Notes under the pieces: model-generated | Databases searched by the model: none | What the model was told of the DNA's origin: nothing | What the model saw: the letters and a program-made list of their open reading frames with translations, nothing else | Shown here: positions 28,191-36,800 of the stretch, in pieces | How the letters are laid out: every line of letters starts with the position of its first letter | Position numbering within the stretch: position 1 is the stretch's first letter | Made by a program: the position numbers and the translations under genes | NCBI RefSeq assembly: GCF_028882275.1 | Contig: NZ_JARBUT010000008.1 | Span: forward strand, 102,422-166,421 | Direction of reading: 5' to 3' | DNA: 64,000 nucleotides | Source of the DNA: Nocardiopsis sp. N85 | GTDB taxonomy: Bacteria; Actinomycetota; Actinomycetes; Streptosporangiales; Streptosporangiaceae

Positions 28191-28921
28191 CAGGCGTCGT
28201 CCTCTTCAGGGCTCGGCGAGGCCGACGGGGTGGCGGTGTCCCCGGCCCCCTCGTCCTCGCGCTCCCGGGCCTCCTGCTCGGCCACGCGCGGCCGTTCCTC
28301 CGGGTCCCCGAAGTCGTACTCGACGACCAGGGTGTCCACCAGGCCGGTGAGCTGACCGTAGGTGGTGGGGCCGATGACCCGGGCCGCGATGCGTCCGTCG
28401 GGGTCGATGACGAGGGTGCTGGGGATGGCCCGGGGCGGGACCGTCCCCCGGAACGCCTGGGGCACCTCACCGGGCTGGTCGTACAGGCTCGGGTACTCGA
28501 CGCCCTTGTTGTCCAGGTAGGCGCGGGCGGCGGTGTCGTCGTCCTTGATGTTGACGCCGAGGAAGTCGACGCCCAGGTCGGCGTACTCGGTGTTCACCTC
28601 GTCCAGGACGGGTTGTTCGGTACGGCAGGGGCCGCACCAGCTGGCCCACACGTTGAGGACGAGGATCCGTCCCTCGTAGTCGGCCAGGGAGAGTTCGTCA
28701 CCGTCGAGGGTGGCGCCGGAGAAGTCGGGGGCCTCGACGCGTTCGTCGGTGGAGAAGGCGGTGGCACTGCCGTCTCCGGAGATGAAGCGGTCCTCTTCGC
28801 CGCCCGTCTCGATCTCGTTGCCACCGGCGCATCCGGTGAGGGCGAGTACGGCGACCACCGTGGTCACGGCGAGGCGCGTCACGGCGTGAAGGGGCCGCGC
28901 ACCGGTACTGGCACTGGGCAT
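28190..28921 (-). CDS. ResA/TlpA-type thioredoxin-like lipoprotein
   Basis: Extracytoplasmic thiol-disulfide oxidoreductase for cytochrome c maturation. 243 residues from an ATG at 28921 with GAGG upstream. The lipoprotein signal ends in ALTGC (lipobox Cys near residue 30). The thioredoxin domain has WASWCGPCRTEQPVLDEV with the CxxC active site, and IPSTLVIDPDGRI with the cis-Pro. The last ~30 residues are Glu/Arg-rich, low-complexity. First gene of a four-gene operon coupled by ATGA overlaps. ResA is the likely role by context; the general call is TlpA family. Confidence 0.9.
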   Translation of the reverse strand: MPSASTGARPLHAVTRLAVTTVVAVLALTGCAGGNEIETGGEEDRFISGDGSATAFSTDERVEAPDFSGATLDGDELSLADYEGRILVLNVWASWCGPCRTEQPVLDEVNTEYADLGVDFLGVNIKDDDTAARAYLDNKGVEYPSLYDQPGEVPQAFRGTVPPRAIPSTLVIDPDGRIAARVIGPTTYGQLTGLVDTLVVEYDFGDPEERPRVAEQEAREREDEGAGDTATPSASPSPEEDDA

Positions 28922-29108
28922 CGAGGTGACCTCGCGAACGGGGTGTGAACAGGGCGGACTACAACAACGACAAAGTGTAGTAGACGCCCTGAGGCCCGTT
29001 CCTTCACCCCGCCACAAGAGACGTACGCCCCTGGTGGGAGGGGACTCGTCGCGAGAGGCGGATCACCCTTGGGGGCGCGGGTCTTCCGCCCCTCGCGATC
29101 GAGCGGCC

Positions 29109-29137
29109 GACCGGGAGGGTGTGCACCCGTCCCGGTC
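29109..29137. terminator. Hairpin downstream of small HTH gene
   Basis: An 8-bp perfect outer stem GACCGGGA/TCCCGGTC plus an inner GGGT/ACCC pairing with one mismatch between them. It begins 14 nt after the stop of the HTH gene (29151) on the minus strand. No U-tract follows. Confidence 0.5.
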
Positions 29138-29150
29138 AGGCCGTTCCCGA

Positions 29151-29354
29151 TCAGCCCGCCTCGACGAAAGCCTCGCGGAGGTAGTCGTGCACGGCCCGTT
29201 CGGGGACACGATAGGAACGCCCCACGCGAATCGCGGGGAGAACTCCCGAGTGCACCATTCGGTACACGGTCATCTTGGACACTCGCATGATCGTGGCGAC
29301 CTCCGCCACGGTCAAGAACCTGACCTCTTCGAGAGGCGGCTTGCTCCCGTTCAT
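29151..29354 (-). CDS. Small excisionase-type helix-turn-helix protein
   Basis: 67 residues, ATG at 29354 (MNGSKPPLEEVRFLTVAEVA). A single MerR-like winged HTH: FLTVAEVATIMRVSKMTVYR then MVHSGVLPAIRVGRSYRVPE. Such proteins are conserved across actinobacteria and resemble BldC in size and fold, but differ in the wing (GRSYRVPE rather than GGHRRFRE). It is monocistronic with a hairpin after its stop. The AURKAIP1/COX24-like ribosomal mini-gene that often follows it in Streptomyces was looked for and is not present. The target is unknown. Confidence 0.82.
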   Translation of the reverse strand: MNGSKPPLEEVRFLTVAEVATIMRVSKMTVYRMVHSGVLPAIRVGRSYRVPERAVHDYLREAFVEAG

Positions 29355-29604
29355 CTTCCGACGCCCTCATTCCCGGACGTGAGTATTGCCTACCGTTCAG
29401 CCCAACGTGACGCCCGGAGGAGCGACCCCGGTATGTGCCCGTCCCAACGCCACGCCGGCGTGTCATGCTGTCACTACTGACACGTCCGTTTTCAGAGTAG
29501 AGCGGAGTTCCCGTCTGCGAAAGGCCGTCAGCGTCTTCTTCCGGGCAATACCCGGAGGGCGCGTCCGATGAGGTTTAACAGTGGGTATAAATGGTCGCCA
29601 CGCC

Positions 29605-30405
29605 TCAGGAGAGACCGGATCGGGAGAGAACGTAATCCCGCAGCGGCGCGTAGTCCTCGGTGAGATAACCATCATCCAAAGGGACCGTGACCAGTAGTTT
29701 TCCTTCATGTTCGGCGAGGAAGAGCGCGGGGTCGTTGCAGTCCGCGAACCCCAGCGTCGGCACTCCCGCCTCCCCTGCCGCACCCGCGAACCCGTGATCG
29801 GCGATGACCAACTGCGGCCATGGCTCACCGCGGTCGGAGAGGTCCCCGAGGATGGCGCGCATGGCGAACGGGTGGTGGCTGTGCCGGGCCAGGTGTCCGT
29901 CCGTGACGATGGCGATCTCGTCCCGCCACACCACGAAGCGCCGATTGGGCGGCCGTTCGGTGGTCACCTCGTAGGTGTAGCCGCGGGCGGCGGCCGTGAC
30001 GACCGGACACCCCCGGGCGGAGAGGGCGTCCTTCCATACCCGGTAGGTCCCCTGGAGCTTGTTCGGGTGTCCCGTGGCGAACAGGATCCGCTCGCGGCGT
30101 TCGGCGGCCAGGGCCAGCCGGTCGGCGACGGCCTCCAGGGCGTCGACCGTGAGGTCGGGGTCGATGGTGTCGATCCCCCAGACGTAGTCCTCGTCGCCGA
30201 CCACCCCGCACCGTTTGTTCATGAGCGCGAGGACCTCGGAGAAGGTCCAATCGTGGGAGAAGGTGAGACCGAACTGGTGGTAGGGGTCCTTCTGGACGAG
30301 GCGCCGGTAATGCCGAAGGTTGTTCTGACGCGAGGTGTCGACGTGTCCGGCGATCCCCGTTCGCACCAGATGGGAGATGAGTTCAGCACGTGTCGGCGGC
30401 GTCAC
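29605..30405 (-). CDS. Conserved phosphatase-like protein of unknown substrate
   Basis: 266 residues from a GTG at 30405 preceded by GGAAGGGGA; an earlier GTG at 30444 has no ribosome-binding site. It resembles actinobacterial proteins annotated simply as phosphatase. Visible segments include FSHDWTFSEVLALMNKRCGV, DEDYVWGIDTIDPDLTVDAL, ILFATGHPNKLQGTYRVWKD and VIADHGFAGAAGEAGVP, the last resembling the motif IV loop of HAD-like enzymes, though a canonical DxDx(T/V) is not evident. It is soluble, without signal peptide. Transcribed alone between the small HTH gene and acuC. The enzyme activity is uncertain. Confidence 0.6.
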   Translation of the reverse strand: MTPPTRAELISHLVRTGIAGHVDTSRQNNLRHYRRLVQKDPYHQFGLTFSHDWTFSEVLALMNKRCGVVGDEDYVWGIDTIDPDLTVDALEAVADRLALAAERRERILFATGHPNKLQGTYRVWKDALSARGCPVVTAAARGYTYEVTTERPPNRRFVVWRDEIAIVTDGHLARHSHHPFAMRAILGDLSDRGEPWPQLVIADHGFAGAAGEAGVPTLGFADCNDPALFLAEHEGKLLVTVPLDDGYLTEDYAPLRDYVLSRSGLS

Positions 30406-30638
30406 CAGGTGTTCCCCTTCCTCGTCGGGGCGAACACGTGACACGCCGTGCGGCCACCACGACGCCTGCTCCCGTTCGCCCGGTATTCAACCTCTTCCTA
30501 CCCGCTGGACGCACGCCACGCCCTGCCTCTGGGGAATTCACCCCGGGTCCCATCGAGCGACATCACTCCCCCGGAAACGATACCGGGATCACGGACATCG
30601 GGTCCGATAAAGGAAGGGATCGGAACGAAAGGGTGTCT

Positions 30639-31829
30639 TCAGAGACTCGGATCGATGCCGTGGCTGGGGAACACCGCGGTCCGGGTCGCGTGAATGGCGC
30701 GATCGACCGGGTTTCCGGGGTCGTACCCCTCTTCGAAGGGCGCGAAGGTCACCTCGCGGCCATCGGTCATGTACAGGGGGGCCAGTTCCCCGGTCCGTTC
30801 CCGGACGAAGTCGCGCCAGGACTGCGGCGTCTCGGTGTCCGGGTCGATGGGCAGGCCGGCCGCCTCCCCGAGCAGATGGGTCCAGGCCCGGGGCACGACG
30901 TGGACCAGGCCGTACCCGCCACCGCCGAACAGCACCCAGCGGCCGCCCGCGGTGCGCTGGGCGAGCTTGTGCAGTTCGGCGTAGGCGCGTCGCTGGCCGT
31001 CGATGCTCAGCGTCAGGTTGGCGAGCGGGTCGAGAGCGTGGGTGTCGCAGCCCTGCTGGGTGACGAGGATCTCCGGCTGGAACTCGTGCAGCAGCGGCGG
31101 GACGACCGCGTCGAAGGCCCGGTGCCAGCCGCTGTCTCCGGTGCCCGCGGGCAGGGCGACGTTGACCGAGTACCCCTCTGCGGCGGGCCCACCGGTCTCG
31201 CCGGCCTGACCGGTGCCCGGGAACAGGGTCGCCGGCGACTCGTGGAGGCTGATGGTGAGCACTCGGGGGTCGTTGTAGAAGGCGCGCTGGACGCCGTCAC
31301 CGTGGTGGACGTCGATGTCGACGTAGGCGACCCGCTTGGCGCCCTGCTCCAACAACCAGGCGATGGCCAGGGCCGGGTCGTTGTAGACGCAGAAACCCCA
31401 GGCGTTGCCGGGCATCGCGTGGTGCAGGCCGCCCGCGATGTTGGCCGCGTGGGAGGTGTCGCCGGTCCACACGGCCTTGGCGGCGGCGACGGAGGCACCC
31501 GATATGAGCGCCGCCGCGTCGTGCATGTCCTTGAAGACGGGGTTGTCGGCGGTGCCGAGCATGTGGGCGTCATCGGGTTCGAGGGTGCGCCCGGCCCGTT
31601 TGACCGCCTCGATGTAGGAGCGGTCGTGCACCAGCGACAGGAGTTCGTCGGAGGCGGGTTCGACGTCCAGGAGGGACACCCCGGGGGCGTCGAGGACCCC
31701 GAGTCCCCGGGCGAGCGCCATGGTCAGCTCGACCCGGATCGGTGCCATCGGGTGCTGTGGCCCGAAGTCGTAGGCGGTCAACCCGTCGTCCCATGCCACC
31801 CGAAGCGAGCAGGACGTGCGCCCTCCCAT
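30639..31829 (-). CDS. acuC: Acetoin utilization protein AcuC / class I-like deacetylase
   Basis: Zinc-dependent deacetylase; the Bacillus homologue deacetylates acetyl-CoA synthetase. 396 residues from an ATG at 31829; the frame upstream to 31913 is not needed. Catalytic features: GGLHHAMPGNAWGFCVYND (tandem His), VDIDVHHGDGVQ (zinc Asp/His), DTHALDPLANL (second zinc Asp) and the FGGGGYGLV loop ending the active site. The substrate in this organism, protein or small molecule, is not shown by sequence; no acs or acuA gene is nearby. Confidence 0.9.
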   Translation of the reverse strand: MGGRTSCSLRVAWDDGLTAYDFGPQHPMAPIRVELTMALARGLGVLDAPGVSLLDVEPASDELLSLVHDRSYIEAVKRAGRTLEPDDAHMLGTADNPVFKDMHDAAALISGASVAAAKAVWTGDTSHAANIAGGLHHAMPGNAWGFCVYNDPALAIAWLLEQGAKRVAYVDIDVHHGDGVQRAFYNDPRVLTISLHESPATLFPGTGQAGETGGPAAEGYSVNVALPAGTGDSGWHRAFDAVVPPLLHEFQPEILVTQQGCDTHALDPLANLTLSIDGQRRAYAELHKLAQRTAGGRWVLFGGGGYGLVHVVPRAWTHLLGEAAGLPIDPDTETPQSWRDFVRERTGELAPLYMTDGREVTFAPFEEGYDPGNPVDRAIHATRTAVFPSHGIDPSL

Positions 31830-31921
31830 GTCGGTGACCCCCGTTTCAGGTGTACGTGCTCCGAAGCACACAGTACGCAAGTGCGGACTGTGCCACGAAC
31901 CCCGGGGTCCCACCGACGGGG

Positions 31922-31953
31922 CGGGCCGGTGCGGGGGTTCCCGCGCCGGCCCG
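31922..31953. terminator. Terminator downstream of the 627-residue membrane protein gene
   Basis: A 14-bp stem with one T-G wobble (CGGGCCGG-T-GCGGG with CCCGC-G-CCGGCCCG) and a GGTT tetraloop, 69 nt past the stop codon on the minus strand. It also separates this gene from acuC. Confidence 0.7.
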
Positions 31954-32022
31954 TCCGTTGTCCGGGTGCCGGGGCGTGTCGAGCGAACGCCCGCTCCGCC
32001 GTGCCACCGCGGGCGGCGTCCT

Positions 32023-33906
32023 CTAGCTCCCCGAGGTGACGAAGTAGCAGCTCGACGAGAGATCGCCGCCCTTCAGCTTCACCGTGCCCTCCGAGGGGCG
32101 GGTGAGCGGGTCGCTGTAGGCGATGACGATCCGGTACTCGCCCGGGTCGAGTTCGACCTCCAGGGTCTCGCCCTCACTGAAGCAGGCGTCCTGGGAGGGC
32201 GGCGAGCCGGGCTTGTAGACGTCGCAGTCGTCACAGGCGTCCGCGACGACCTCGCCGTGGACCTTGTCCGGTCCGACGTAGAGGAAGCGCAGGTCGTACG
32301 GCGAGTGGTTGACGAGCTCGAAGACGAACTTGTCGTTGCCGGAGCTCGCCGTGGGGGTGGCGTCCAGCGCGCTGTCACCGAGGATGGTCAGGGTGTCCAT
32401 CTCCAACTCGATGCGCCCGGCACCGATGTGGGTGACCATCTTCTCGACGTCCTTGGCCTCGTACTCGGTGTACTCGGCTTCGAGGATCTCGACCATGTCA
32501 TCGGCATGGTCGAACTCCTGGGCGTCCACGGACGCCCAGCCGCATTCGAGGACGGCCTCGGGCCGATCGCCGTCGATGCGCTCGGTGACCTCGGGCGCGG
32601 CGCTCCAGTCGAGGTCCCGGAGGATGTCGATCTGCTCCAGCCCCGTACACCAGTCCGAGCCCAGGCGGTTGGTGCCGGTCTCGTAGAGGTCGGTGAGTGC
32701 CTGGGGCACCTGCCCGGCCGCCTCGGTGCCCTCGTAGTCGACCGGGATGATCGAGAAGATCTCCTGGGCCCGTGTCATGGCGTCGCTGTACTCGGGGGTG
32801 ACCGAGCCGGAGAACTCGGCGTCGGCGGTCTCGGCCAGGTCCGTCGCGTAGGACAGGTGGATGTCGGCGACCTCGCCGTCGGTGTCCTGCCAACGGGCGG
32901 CGGGGTGTTCGAAGTAGGTCGCGTAGGAGTCGAGGGCCTGCTCGTAGTCCTCGGCCGCGACGTCGTCCTGGGCCCGATCGAGCAGTTCGCAGGCGGCGAC
33001 GCCCGCCCTCGCCCGCTCCATCAAGGAGGAGGAGAAGGACAACTGGAAGAAGTCCTCGACGGCGTGGTAACCGGCCACCGCCTCGGAGGTGCCGCAGTCG
33101 CCGCGCGCGTGGGTGGCGTCGGCGACCCGCAGACGCCACTCGCCGAGCTGCCACACGGAGGTGAGTGCGACGAGGAGGGCGACGACCAGACCGCCCGCGG
33201 TGAGGATCGGCAGTGCCCCCCGGGGCGGGGTGCCCCCTTGGGCGAGGAGCCGCTCGTCGTGGGAACGGCCGGCGAAGAGGCCGTGCAGGGCGGCGGCGAG
33301 GAACCACACCAGGAAGATGGGGACCCACAGCAGAAGGTTGTCGGCGGCGCCGACGAAGGCCGCGGTGATCAGCAGGCCGACGGTGATGATCAGGGCCGCG
33401 ACGAAGAACGGCCACTGCTTGAGGCGGAGGTAACCGATGCCGAGACCGGAGGCGTTGAGGGCCCCGGTCCGCACGGCGCTGGGAGAGGCGAACAGACCGA
33501 GGCGTTTGGGCCGCGGAGGCGGGGGCGGGGGCGGACCGAACTGGCCGGACGGCGGACCGAACGGACCACCGGGACCGCCGGGACCCATCGGGGCGCCGGG
33601 GCCGGTCGGGCCTCCGGGGCCGGTCGGGCCTCCGGGAGGCATGCCACCGGAGTACATCCCGCCGGCGGGCGTACCGCCGTACGGGTTACCACCGTACGGG
33701 GTGTTGCCACCCGTCTGCGGACCGGAAGGCGGGCCGCCGGCCGGGGTACCCGGAGCGGGCGTACCACCGTAGGGGGTGTTGCCACCCGTCTGCGGACCGG
33801 AAGGCGGGCCGCCGGACCGGTTCCCTGCGGGCGGTGGTCCGCCGGGCGGGGGAACGGGACCACCCGGCGGGCGGGAGGGGTCTGGGGACGAAGGGGGAGA
33901 ACTCAT
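32023..33906 (-). CDS. Pro/Gly-rich membrane protein of unknown function
   Basis: 627 residues, ATG at 33906. Residues 1-135 are a collagen-like, low-complexity Pro/Gly/Thr region with repeated GGPPSGPQTGGNTPYGG and GGPTGPGGPTGPG. Residues ~155-250 hold three hydrophobic helices (QWPFFVAALIITVGLLITAA, LLLWVPIFLVWFLAAALHGL, ILTAGGLVVALLVALTSVW). The remaining ~375 residues are acidic with TPR-like helical segments (AEDYEQALDSYATYFEHP) and several Cys, ending in a beta-rich domain. No catalytic motif was recognised. The domain layout suggests a cytoplasmic Pro-rich tail, a membrane anchor and an extracellular sensor or binding part. Not recognised beyond that. Confidence 0.75.
   Translation of the reverse strand: MSSPPSSPDPSRPPGGPVPPPGGPPPAGNRSGGPPSGPQTGGNTPYGGTPAPGTPAGGPPSGPQTGGNTPYGGNPYGGTPAGGMYSGGMPPGGPTGPGGPTGPGAPMGPGGPGGPFGPPSGQFGPPPPPPPRPKRLGLFASPSAVRTGALNASGLGIGYLRLKQWPFFVAALIITVGLLITAAFVGAADNLLLWVPIFLVWFLAAALHGLFAGRSHDERLLAQGGTPPRGALPILTAGGLVVALLVALTSVWQLGEWRLRVADATHARGDCGTSEAVAGYHAVEDFFQLSFSSSLMERARAGVAACELLDRAQDDVAAEDYEQALDSYATYFEHPAARWQDTDGEVADIHLSYATDLAETADAEFSGSVTPEYSDAMTRAQEIFSIIPVDYEGTEAAGQVPQALTDLYETGTNRLGSDWCTGLEQIDILRDLDWSAAPEVTERIDGDRPEAVLECGWASVDAQEFDHADDMVEILEAEYTEYEAKDVEKMVTHIGAGRIELEMDTLTILGDSALDATPTASSGNDKFVFELVNHSPYDLRFLYVGPDKVHGEVVADACDDCDVYKPGSPPSQDACFSEGETLEVELDPGEYRIVIAYSDPLTRPSEGTVKLKGGDLSSSCYFVTSGS
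33688..33815. repeat. Direct repeat of 53 bp within the Pro/Gly-rich coding region
   Basis: 33688-33740 and 33763-33815 are identical except for one base (C at 33696, G at 33771). The period is 75 bp, exactly 25 codons, so the repeat expands the PPSGPQTGGNTPYGG peptide without shifting the frame. This indicates a recent tandem duplication. Confidence 0.85.
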
Positions 33907-33940
33907 GAAAGGCCCTGGGGTCGGGTGGACGGGGGAGGCG

Positions 33941-33969
33941 GCCCTGCCTCCTGGGAGACGGCAGGGCCT
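33941..33969. terminator. Hairpin between proC and the membrane protein gene
   Basis: A perfect 9-bp stem GGCCCTGCC/GGCAGGGCC with an 11-nt loop, 142 nt after the proC stop and 35 nt before the downstream start codon. It could terminate proC or act in the leader of the next gene. No U-tract is visible. Confidence 0.4.
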
Positions 33970-34110
33970 TCCGAGGGCGTTCCCGCCCTCCCTTTGACAC
34001 TATCCATGTACCCGGACGACCCCTTCGCGCAGTCCGACCGTTTCCGGCCACATTCGACCGGAACCGACCGTCCTCACGGCGCATCTCAGCACCGTGGAGC
34101 AGGTGTCCCC

Positions 34111-34905
34111 TCAGTTCCCGGAAAGGGCGTTGCTCCGGTCCCGGGCGGCCTCGATCGCGTCCGTGAACGCGGTGCGCACGCCGTGCCGCTCCAGTTCCCG
34201 CAACGCCGCCGCGGTGGTCCCGCCCGGCGAGGTGACCGCCTCGCGCAGGACCACGGGGTGCTCCCCCGAGTCGTTGAGCATGGCGGCGGCGCCGGTGATG
34301 GTCTGCCCGACGAGTTTCTGCGCGGTGGCGCGCGGCATCCCCATCGCGACGCCGGCCTCGATCATCGTCTCGGCGATGAAGTAGAAGTAGGCCGGCCCGC
34401 TGCCGGAGATCGCGGTGACGGTGTCCATGTGCTGCTCGCCGACCCGGATCACCTCGCCGACGGTGGCCAGCAGCGCTTCGGCGCGCTCCAGGTGGGCGGC
34501 CTCGGTGTGGGCCCCGCCCGCGATGGCGGTCATCCCCTGCCCCATGAGGGCGGGGGTGTTGGGCATGGCCCGGACCACCGGGGTGCCCGGGGGCAGGTGA
34601 TCCTCCATCACGGCGGTGGTGAGTCCGGCGGCGACCGAGATGACGAGTCGGCCGGGGGCCAGGTGCGGGGCGATCTCGTCCAGCAGGGCGACCATGTCCT
34701 GCGGTTTGAGTGCCAGCAGCAGCGTGTCGGCGCGCTTGGCCGCGTCGACCGCGGGCACGACCTCCACCCGGTAGCGCGCGCGCAGTTCGGCGGCGTGCTC
34801 CTCGCGCGGCTCGGTGACGAGGACGTCCTCCGGCGCGTGGCCCTTGGTCAACATCCCGGCGAGCAACGCCTCGCCCATCTTCCCTGCGCCGATGATCGCG
34901 ATCAT
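34111..34905 (-). CDS. proC: Pyrroline-5-carboxylate reductase
   Basis: NAD(P)H-dependent last step of proline synthesis. 264 residues from an ATG at 34905 with AGAGAGGAC upstream. The Rossmann motif IAIIGAGKMGEALLAGM is at the very N-terminus. The catalytic C-terminal motif SGSGPAYFYFIAETMIEAGV and TSPGGTTAAALRELERHGVR match the P5CR signature. It lies downstream of the isomerase gene on the same strand, 91 bp apart. Confidence 0.95.
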   Translation of the reverse strand: MIAIIGAGKMGEALLAGMLTKGHAPEDVLVTEPREEHAAELRARYRVEVVPAVDAAKRADTLLLALKPQDMVALLDEIAPHLAPGRLVISVAAGLTTAVMEDHLPPGTPVVRAMPNTPALMGQGMTAIAGGAHTEAAHLERAEALLATVGEVIRVGEQHMDTVTAISGSGPAYFYFIAETMIEAGVAMGMPRATAQKLVGQTITGAAAMLNDSGEHPVVLREAVTSPGGTTAAALRELERHGVRTAFTDAIEAARDRSNALSGN

Positions 34906-34996
34906 GAAAAGGGTCCTCTCTGCGGTCCCTCTCAAAGCTAGCCGCCCCCGGGCACCCGCACGGACACCGCGTCTCACACCGTGGAATCCGGGGGCG

Positions 34997-35929
34997 TCAG
35001 CGTTCCTCGCCGGTGTCGCCGACCGTTCCGGTGGAGTCCACCTCGAACAGGCGCGGCGGGGCGGTCGGGCGACGGCGCAGCAGGGCGATCCGCTCCCGTC
35101 GATCGCGAGGGTGGGCGGCGGGTTCGGCCGGGCGGGCGAAGTGCAGCCGGGTGAAGGCCAGCGCCTCGGCCAGCTCCCGCATGCGGGCCTGCCGGTCCGG
35201 TGCCTTGCGGGTGCTCACCTCCAGCACCAGTTGCCCCTCGAAACCACCGCCGGCCAGGTACTCCAGGAGCTCGGCGACGGGTTGGCGGCCACGGCCCGGG
35301 ATGAGGTGCTCGTCGAGGTTCTGCCCGCCGAAACCGTCGGCCACATGGATGTGGGAGAGCCGGTCCCCCAGGCGTTTGGCCATGTCCATGGCGTCCGAGC
35401 CGGACATCGCGGTGTGCGACAGGTCGAGGGTGACGTCGGCGTAGTCGCGGTCGAGGGGGTTCCAGCTCGGCGCGTAGGGGACGACCTCGCGGTCGCGCAC
35501 GCGCACCGGGTACATGTTCTCGACGGCGAAGACGACGTCGGTCTCCTCCTGCATGCGGGCGACGCCGATCTCGAAATCACGGGCGTAGTCGCGCTGCCAG
35601 CGGAAGGCGGGGTGGACCACGATGGTCTTGGCCCCCAGGGCCTCGGCCATCTCCTTGGAGCGGACGAGTTTGCCCCAGGGTTCGCGCCCCCACACGCGCT
35701 GGGTGAGGACCAGGCACGGCGAGTGGACCGCGGTGACGGGGACCTGGTGGTAGTCGGAGAGCCGCCTGAGCAGGTCGATGTCCTGGCTCGCCGGGTCGGA
35801 GGAGACGAGCACCTCGATGCCGTCGTACCCCAGTTTGGCGGCGATCTCGAAGGCGGCCGGTGTCTTCTCAGGGTAGACCGATGCCGTCGAGAGGACGACG
35901 GGCGCGTCTGGTACCTGGATAGCGCTCAC
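34997..35929 (-). CDS. Sugar phosphate isomerase/epimerase (AP endonuclease 2 fold)
   Basis: 310 residues, start at 35929. A TIM-barrel of the xylose-isomerase-like/AP_endonuc_2 family, with probable metal ligands in VENMYPV (Glu), DLSHTAMSG (Asp/His), [10 protein letters not shown] (His) and VLEVS (Glu). The last ~40 residues are Arg/Pro-rich and not part of the barrel. Family members include sugar isomerases and endonuclease IV relatives; the DNA-binding loops of endonuclease IV are not obvious. The substrate is unknown. Its start is divergent from the methyltransferase gene, 80 bp away. Confidence 0.8.
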   Translation of the reverse strand: MSAIQVPDAPVVLSTASVYPEKTPAAFEIAAKLGYDGIEVLVSSDPASQDIDLLRRLSDYHQVPVTAVHSPCLVLTQRVWGREPWGKLVRSKEMAEALGAKTIVVHPAFRWQRDYARDFEIGVARMQEETDVVFAVENMYPVRVRDREVVPYAPSWNPLDRDYADVTLDLSHTAMSGSDAMDMAKRLGDRLSHIHVADGFGGQNLDEHLIPGRGRQPVAELLEYLAGGGFEGQLVLEVSTRKAPDRQARMRELAEALAFTRLHFARPAEPAAHPRDRRERIALLRRRPTAPPRLFEVDSTGTVGDTGEER

Positions 35930-36009
35930 GTGGACAGGGTATGCGCTCGGGAGCGCCTTGTGCGTAGCCGTCGTGTGAACGTGGCGCGCCGCCGGTACGC
36001 TCGTCGGTC

Positions 36010-36702
36010 ATGATCCCCGTGGAAGCCGTTCCCAGTCCGAACATCTGGCGTCACCCCGACGTCTATGAGCTGGAGAATCTCGCAGTGGACCCGGATCGGG
36101 TCATCGAGACGGCGATGGAGCGCATCCGTCCGATGTCCGGGGCCCGGGTACTGGACATCGGGTGCGGTACCGGTTTCCACCTGCCCCGGTTCGCCGGCCG
36201 CGCGGCGCGGGTGACCGGGGTGGAGCCCCATCCGGCGTTGGCGGCACGGGCGCGGGCCCGGGTGGCGGGCCTGCCCGGGGTCGAGGTGTTGGGCGGAGTG
36301 GCCCAGCGGTTGCCCGTCCCCGACTCCGTCGTCGAGATCGCGCACGCCCGCTGGGCCTACTTCTTCGGTCCCGGCTGCGAACCCGGGCTGGTCGAGTTGG
36401 ACCGGGTGATGCGACGCGGAGGGGTCGCCTTCGTGATCGACAACGACGCGACCCGCTCCACGTTCGGCGGTTGGTTCCGACGGTCTCTGCCGTCGTACGA
36501 CCCGGTCTCCGTCGAGCGGTTCTGGTCCTCCCGCGGTTTCGAGCGTGAGGCCCTGACGATGCGTTGGGACTTCACCGACCGCCGCGCCTTCGAGGCGGTG
36601 GTGGGGATCGAGTTCCCTCCGGCACTGGCGGAGGAGATCATCGCGGCGCACCCGGGTACGACGGTGGACTACGCGATCAATCTCTGGTGGCGGAGGTACT
36701 GA
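36010..36702 (+). CDS. Class I SAM-dependent methyltransferase
   Basis: 230 residues, ATG at 36010. SAM motif I is VLDIGCGTGFHLPRFA (residues ~49-64), with the acidic residue at the end of beta-2 in VTGVEPHPAL and motif IV in ARWAYFFGPGC. The fold is Methyltransf_11. A TACGCT hexamer eight bases before the ATG could serve a leaderless transcript, but no -35 was found. The substrate is unknown. It converges with the NlpC/P60 gene. Confidence 0.8.
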   Translation: MIPVEAVPSPNIWRHPDVYELENLAVDPDRVIETAMERIRPMSGARVLDIGCGTGFHLPRFAGRAARVTGVEPHPALAARARARVAGLPGVEVLGGVAQRLPVPDSVVEIAHARWAYFFGPGCEPGLVELDRVMRRGGVAFVIDNDATRSTFGGWFRRSLPSYDPVSVERFWSSRGFEREALTMRWDFTDRRAFEAVVGIEFPPALAEEIIAAHPGTTVDYAINLWWRRY

Positions 36703-36756
36703 GGGCACCTGGTCCAAGGGTGCGGGCCGCCGGGGTCACCCCCCGGGAGGGCGGGT

Positions 36757-36794
36757 GCTCGCGGCCGTCGGCGTCGAACGCGCGGCCGGCGAGC
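36757..36794. terminator. Terminator between methyltransferase and NlpC/P60 genes
   Basis: GCTCGCGGCCG pairs with CGGCCGGCGAGC, with one bulged base and a 15-nt loop. It lies in the 98-bp gap between convergent genes. Confidence 0.5.
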
Positions 36795-36800
36795 GCGGCG

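Noticed and set aside
29460..29483. Inverted repeat GTGTCA...TGACAC near the small HTH gene
   Set aside because: Six-base arms with a 12-nt spacer are expected by chance at this scale; no matching regulator site.
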